Assembly (NCBI GenBank): GCA_948664205.1
Contig: CAPNDH010000048.1
Coordinates: 1 to 9,554, forward strand
Source: an uncultured Clostridia bacterium
Lineage (GTDB): Bacteria; Bacillota; Clostridia; TANB77; CAG-508
Direction of reading: 5' to 3'
DNA: 9,554 nucleotides
Positions 5,498 to 9,554 of this stretch are shown piece by piece (position 1 is the first letter of the stretch; every line of letters starts with the position of its first letter). Both the position numbers and the translations under genes were made by a program. The notes beneath the pieces were generated by a model. That model ran no database searches, was not told the origin of the DNA, and saw nothing but the letters and a program-made list of their open reading frames with translations.

Positions 5498-8400
5498 ATG
5501 AATAATAAAAAAATAATGTTATCAATTGTAAGTAGTATAATATTAATTATACTTATGATAGTTCCAAATGTGGTAAATGCTGTTGAAGGGACAATTGAGG
5601 GGGTACTTATAACTCCATTGAATTTTGGAATAATTGAATATAGAGATGGAACTGTACCAGCAAATATGGCATATGCAATAAAGGACCCATATGCAGGTGG
5701 ACACAAAATATGGCAAATAGTAAAATATGAGAATGAATCAAACTATACACCTGGTGATTATTATTGTGTAAGAGCAGAAGTAGGATTTAGTGATACATCA
5801 AAGTCAGGAGTATATACTAATGCATATGACTTGGTAAAAGAAAAGGGTATTATTGCATCATTGGAAAATCCAGTATTACAAAGTATAGTAAATAATGAAT
5901 ACTATAATAACTTAATAGCATTATTTGATTTATTATATCTAAAAGATACATCAACACTGGATGAAAGAACTGAATTATTAAGAGCAGCAGGAATAGATGA
6001 AAGTAAATTACCTGAAAGTGCACGTTTAACAGACAGTGATATAGAGGCAGTACAACAGGCTGCAGTTTGGTATTATACAGAACATGGAAATACAGTATAT
6101 GATAATTATGATAGTGTTTTTACAAGTGGAGGAGAATTAACAAAAACATCATGGTTAACTTATAATACTAAAAATGGTGGAGGATATACAAGTCTAAGTG
6201 ATTATAATTTAGGCACTAAAGATGGAAAAAATAGACAAGAATCAGCAGTATGGTTATATAATTATTTAATATATACAGCAAATAATAATGCATCTGCTTA
6301 TGGAGAGGATGGAACTGCAACTCCAAGAACAAGAATTACATTATATGCTAATAATACAGTCCAAAATACTCAACCACTTGTATTATTAGAAAGAATACCA
6401 GAAGAAAATAAAATTTTTGATTTAGCATTAAGAAAGTATATAACAAAAATTGAAGGACAAAATGTTACACAAACAAGAAATCCAGATATAGATGAAAGTT
6501 CATTAGAAGAAGAAACAACAGCTACATATAAACATAGAAAAGATCCAGTTTCAGTAAAAAAAGGAAATACAGTTACATATAACTTAACAATATATAATGA
6601 GGGAAATGTAGCAGGAAGAGCAACAAAAATAGTAGACCAATTACCAACAGGATTAAAAATAAAAACAACAGGGACAGTAACATCAACAAAGGGAAATGTA
6701 TATTCAATAGATGAAAATAAAGAGACAAATACAATAACATTAAATACAAATGGAACTACAAATTTAAATGCATATACAGTGGGATCATTAGATTCAGATA
6801 CAATATCAATAGAATGTGTAGTTATGGCTGAACCAGATAAACAAAATGATAAAATATTAACAAACATAGCATGGATACAAGAACAAGTGGATGAAACAGG
6901 AAAGTTAACAGATAGAGATTCTGTTCCATCAATACCAGAAAATCATCCAAATAAAGATGAATTAGTAACAACAGATAATGGATATACAGGAAAAAATACA
7001 GAAACAAATTTAGCAGACGTAAACCATTATTATGAAGGGCAAGAAGATGATGATGATTTTGAAAAAATAAAACTAGAACCAGAGAAAAAACAAGGAAAAT
7101 ACAGTATAGTACTAGTAAAAGAAGACAAAAATGGAGAAGACTTAAAAAGCACAGCAACATTTGAAGTAGATGGACAAAGAAAAGAAGTAACAGGAAGACT
7201 AGAAATAGTAAAAGATGCAGAAATAACAGAAGAAAACTTAGGAATAGCAGATATATACAGAATAAAAGAAATAATACCACCAGATGAATATTGCAAATTT
7301 GATGGAACAATAACAGTAAAAGTAACAAAAAAAGAAGAAAACGGAGAATATAAAGCAGAAAAAGTAACATATACAGTAACAGATGAAACAGGAGACATAA
7401 CAGAAAAGACAAAAGAAACAGTAAAAGTATACTTAAATGAAAACGGAAACATATATGTAGAAGTAAAGAACTATCAATTTGACTTAAAGCTAATAAAAAG
7501 AATAGTAGAGGTAAACGGAGAAAAAGTACCAGAAAGACTATTAGGAGTAGATGTAAGCAAATTAGCAACAGGAACAGAAACAACAGCAACATATAAAATG
7601 AACAAAAATCCAGTATATGTAAAAAAAGGAGACATAGTAAAATACACAATAAGAGTATATAACGAAGGAGACATAGCAGGATATGCATCAGAAATAACAG
7701 AAAACATACCAGAAGGATTAGAATTTATATGGTCAGAAAAAACAGAAGAAGAACTAGAAGCAGACAAAACAATAACAAAAGAAGAGAAAGAAGCAATAAA
7801 ATATAACCAAGGAATATGGGATTTCAAGACAATAAACAAAGAAACAAACAAAGTAGAAGAAGTAACAACAGACTATTTAGCAAAATATAGAAAAGACGCT
7901 AATGGAAATGCAATCACAACAGTAGAACATACAGAAAATCTAATAAAAGCATTTGATGCAGAAAAAGGATATGTAGATGGAGAAGAAAAAAATCCAGACT
8001 ATAAAGAAATATCAGTATATATGAAAGTAATAGCAGAAAATGCAACAGGAAAAATAATAAGAAATGAAGCAGCAATAACAGAAGACACAGATAGTGAAGG
8101 AAATCCAGTAGAAGACAGAGATTCTGACACAGAAGAATGGAAAAAAGAAAATTCAGACAAATACTACAATGAAGACAAATGGCCAGTATATAAAGAAGAT
8201 GATGAAGACTATGATAATATAACACTAAAATCATTTGACTTAGCACTAAGAAAATTCATAACAGGAGTAGACGAAAAAGAAGTAACAACAAGAATACCAG
8301 AAATAAAATACAATAAAGAAAACAACCAAATAACATATGAACACACAAAAGAACCAGTAGAAGTAGTAACAGGAAATATAGTAACATATACAATAAGAGT

Positions 8401-9499
8401 ATATAATGAAGGCGAAGTAGACGGATATGCAAGTAGAATAACAGACGATATACCAGATGGACTAGAATACTTACCAGAAAATGAGCTAAACAAAGAATAT
8501 AGATGGGTAATGTATGATGAAAAAGGAGAAGAGACAACAGAAGTAGGAAAAGCTGTAAAAATAACAACAGACTATTTATCAAAAGAGCAAGGAGAAGAAA
8601 GAGTAAAGAAAGAAGAAAATGCAGAAGGAAAAGAAAACCCAGCATTATTAACAGCATTTGATAAAGAAAAAGGAATAACAGAAGGAAACCCAGACTATGC
8701 AGACGTAAAAATAGCATTCAAAGTAATAGAACCAAATGGATCAAGTAAAATATTAGTAAACTCAGCACAAATATCAGAAGACACAGATAGTGAAGGAAAC
8801 CCAATAGACGACAAAGACTCAATACCAGATAAATGGAATGAAGGAGAAGATGACCAAGATAAAGAATATGTAAAACTAACATATTTTGACTTAGCATTAA
8901 GAAAATGGGTAACCCATGCAATAGTAGTAGAAAACGGAAAAGAAACAATAACACAAACAGGACATAAACCAGAAGATGACCCAGAGCAAGTAGTAAAAGT
9001 AGAATTAAACAGAAAGAAACTATCAAAAATAGAAGTAAAATTCAAATACTCAATAAGAATAACAAATGAAGGAGACATAGCAGGATATGCAAAAGAAATA
9101 ACAGACTATGTACCAGAAGGGTTAAAATTTGTAGAAGCAGACAATCCAGATTGGAAAGATGAAGGAAACAATGTAATATCAACAAGAAAACTAGAGAACA
9201 AACTATTACAACCAGGAGAAAGTGCAGATGTAGAAGTAACATTAACATGGATAAAAGGAACAAACAATTTAGGATTGAAAACAAATATAGCAGAAATATC
9301 AGAAGACTATAATGATAAGAAAGTACCAGATAGAGATTCAACACCAGATAATAAAAAGTCAGGGGAAGATGATATAGATGATGCACCAGTATTATTATCA
9401 GTATCAACAGGAGGGGCAAGGATATATTATGCATTAGGATTTACAGTTTTAATTACAGTTGCAGGAGGAATAGTGCTAATTAAGAAGTTTTTAATATAA
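5498..9499 (+). CDS. Thioester-domain surface adhesin with DUF11/CnaB-type repeats and a C-terminal membrane anchor
   Basis: This 1333-residue surface protein starts at ATG 5498 (AAGGAG at 5481-5486). Residues 1-28 are a signal peptide ending VVNA. Residues about 31-285 resemble a thioester domain: Cys90 in DYYCVRAEV and Gln187 in VQQAAVWYYTEHG match the Cys and Q-x-A-[IV]-W signatures whose side chains form the thioester that bonds host surfaces. A second Gln (247, RQESAVW) is a weaker candidate. Four related modules start at Phe307, Phe661, Phe913 and Phe1130 (FDLxLxK), with a YNEG/TNEG core and a late N-x-A-x-I strand. A CnaB/SpaA-like domain (about 533-660) has Lys541, Glu591 and Asn658 in isopeptide positions. 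Acidic linkers follow the modules. The tail has SVSTGG (1301-1306), a TM segment (about 1309-1327) and KK, but no LPXTG. Codons between about 7080 and 9330 are markedly T-poor. The role as a covalent adhesin is inferred; the ligand is unknown. Confidence 0.9.
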   Translation: MNNKKIMLSIVSSIILIILMIVPNVVNAVEGTIEGVLITPLNFGIIEYRDGTVPANMAYAIKDPYAGGHKIWQIVKYENESNYTPGDYYCVRAEVGFSDTSKSGVYTNAYDLVKEKGIIASLENPVLQSIVNNEYYNNLIALFDLLYLKDTSTLDERTELLRAAGIDESKLPESARLTDSDIEAVQQAAVWYYTEHGNTVYDNYDSVFTSGGELTKTSWLTYNTKNGGGYTSLSDYNLGTKDGKNRQESAVWLYNYLIYTANNNASAYGEDGTATPRTRITLYANNTVQNTQPLVLLERIPEENKIFDLALRKYITKIEGQNVTQTRNPDIDESSLEEETTATYKHRKDPVSVKKGNTVTYNLTIYNEGNVAGRATKIVDQLPTGLKIKTTGTVTSTKGNVYSIDENKETNTITLNTNGTTNLNAYTVGSLDSDTISIECVVMAEPDKQNDKILTNIAWIQEQVDETGKLTDRDSVPSIPENHPNKDELVTTDNGYTGKNTETNLADVNHYYEGQEDDDDFEKIKLEPEKKQGKYSIVLVKEDKNGEDLKSTATFEVDGQRKEVTGRLEIVKDAEITEENLGIADIYRIKEIIPPDEYCKFDGTITVKVTKKEENGEYKAEKVTYTVTDETGDITEKTKETVKVYLNENGNIYVEVKNYQFDLKLIKRIVEVNGEKVPERLLGVDVSKLATGTETTATYKMNKNPVYVKKGDIVKYTIRVYNEGDIAGYASEITENIPEGLEFIWSEKTEEELEADKTITKEEKEAIKYNQGIWDFKTINKETNKVEEVTTDYLAKYRKDANGNAITTVEHTENLIKAFDAEKGYVDGEEKNPDYKEISVYMKVIAENATGKIIRNEAAITEDTDSEGNPVEDRDSDTEEWKKENSDKYYNEDKWPVYKEDDEDYDNITLKSFDLALRKFITGVDEKEVTTRIPEIKYNKENNQITYEHTKEPVEVVTGNIVTYTIRVYNEGEVDGYASRITDDIPDGLEYLPENELNKEYRWVMYDEKGEETTEVGKAVKITTDYLSKEQGEERVKKEENAEGKENPALLTAFDKEKGITEGNPDYADVKIAFKVIEPNGSSKILVNSAQISEDTDSEGNPIDDKDSIPDKWNEGEDDQDKEYVKLTYFDLALRKWVTHAIVVENGKETITQTGHKPEDDPEQVVKVELNRKKLSKIEVKFKYSIRITNEGDIAGYAKEITDYVPEGLKFVEADNPDWKDEGNNVISTRKLENKLLQPGESADVEVTLTWIKGTNNLGLKTNIAEISEDYNDKKVPDRDSTPDNKKSGEDDIDDAPVLLSVSTGGARIYYALGFTVLITVAGGIVLIKKFLI
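8079..8103 (+). repeat. 25-base exact direct repeat, copy 1
   Basis: This 25-base stretch encoding most of TEDTDSEGN (from residue 861) is identical to 8775-8799, 696 bases downstream in the next module. It marks the most recently duplicated or most conserved part of the module linkers. Confidence 0.85.
8775..8799 (+). repeat. 25-base exact direct repeat, copy 2
   Basis: Identical to 8079-8103, encoding SEDTDSEGN (from residue 1093). The two copies are in the same reading frame, so recombination between them would delete or add one module without breaking the gene. Confidence 0.85.
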
Positions 9500-9505
9500 T
9501 AGGAA

Positions 9506-9550
9506 AGAAAAAAGTATAGAGGTGAATATGAAATTTCTATACTTTTTTCT
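9506..9550 (+). terminator. Terminator-like hairpin after the adhesin gene
   Basis: The arms 9506-9520 and 9536-9550 are perfectly complementary over 15 bp, extendable by two G-U pairs (9521-9522 with 9534-9535), with an 11-base loop. The core GTATAGA/TCTATAC stem is followed by six T (9543-9548), mirrored by six A on the left, so it could act on both strands. It begins 7 bases after the adhesin stop codon. Confidence 0.7.
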
Positions 9551-9554
9551 AATT
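9528..9554 (+). CDS. Possible start of a next exported-protein gene (partial)
   Basis: AGAGGTGA (9518-9525) followed closely by ATG 9528 is a good Firmicutes-style start. The nine visible codons read MKFLYFFLI, a plausible signal-peptide beginning. The window ends here, so no identity can be given. It lies within the terminator-like hairpin, so the match may be chance. Confidence 0.35.

Larger units (their letters stand above)
6416..9349 (+). repeat. Array of four FDLxLxK surface modules interrupted by one CnaB-like domain
   Basis: Within the adhesin, modules begin at nucleotides 6416, 7478, 8234 and 8885. Each carries FDL[AK]L[RI]K, then a [YT]NEG core leading into a [IVL]P.GL strand, then an N-x-A-x-I strand (Asn456, 856, 1088, 1263) and a D-[RK]-D-S linker. 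Spacings are 354 residues (with the CnaB-like domain at 7094-7477 inside), 252 and 217; the fourth module runs about 155 residues to its linker. The conserved Lys (313, 667, 919, 1136) and Asn are placed as in CnaA-type intramolecular isopeptide bonds, which is inference. The middle modules carry longer insertions containing TTDYL. Confidence 0.75.

Noticed and set aside
5230..5706. Reverse-strand open frame overlapping the adhesin start and intergenic gap
   Set aside because: It covers the adhesin signal peptide and the promoters, has no SD, and its translation is unstructured Ile/Leu/Tyr-rich sequence.
6822..7688. Long reverse-strand open frame of 288 codons, plus similar ones at 7914-8246, 8256-8717 and 9042-9434
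   Set aside because: They are antisense to the adhesin, consist almost wholly of Leu, His, Phe and Cys, and arise because the coding strand there is poor in T. No SD or domain is visible.

Overview
This window looks like chromosomal DNA of a low-GC, AT-rich Gram-positive bacterium, most likely an uncultured or host-associated Clostridia-type member of the Bacillota. The evidence is the strongly A/T-biased codon use, strong Shine-Dalgarno sites, short Rho-independent terminators, clostridial-type housekeeping proteins, a PBP5-like D,D-carboxypeptidase, and a Gram-positive surface adhesin with thioester and CnaB/DUF11-type modules. The standard genetic code fits throughout. No tRNA, rRNA, CRISPR array, transposase or phage gene is visible.

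Left part (1-2864) is housekeeping. It holds the 3' nearly complete tuf gene (EF-Tu; only the start codon region is cut off) with a strong terminator. Next come plsX (acyl-ACP:phosphate acyltransferase) and acpP (acyl carrier protein), which has its own good promoter and a strong terminator. PlsX consumes acyl-ACP, so the plsX/acpP pair is a functional neighbourhood for fatty acid and phospholipid synthesis. The rpmF gene that precedes plsX in many bacteria is not here; tuf takes that place.

Middle part (2865-5219) begins with a roughly 320-base gene-free stretch containing a small hairpin and a consensus promoter. The promoter drives a 236-residue protein with a class III (prepilin-like) leader and hydrophobic helix, an acidic linker, a heptad coiled coil and an unrecognised C-terminal domain. 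It converges on a reverse-strand D-alanyl-D-alanine carboxypeptidase. The two genes share a long imperfect palindrome that runs from one stop codon to the other.

Right part (5220-9554) is dominated by a 1333-residue secreted, membrane-anchored surface protein. It has a signal peptide, an N-terminal thioester domain (Cys90/Gln187), four related repeat modules beginning with a Phe-Asp-Leu motif, a CnaB/SpaA-like domain with a Lys-Glu-Asn isopeptide signature inserted after the first repeat, acidic Asp-rich linkers, and a sorting-signal-like tail that lacks a canonical LPXTG. Two candidate promoters and a hairpin with a GNRA loop lie upstream. A terminator-like hairpin follows, and its loop carries an RBS and ATG that may begin the next exported-protein gene.

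The right two thirds therefore read as a cell-envelope region (peptidoglycan trimming, pilin-like surface protein, covalent adhesin) next to a core lipid/translation segment. The adhesin and its non-canonical anchor, and the pilin-like/coiled-coil fusion, are the most interesting items.
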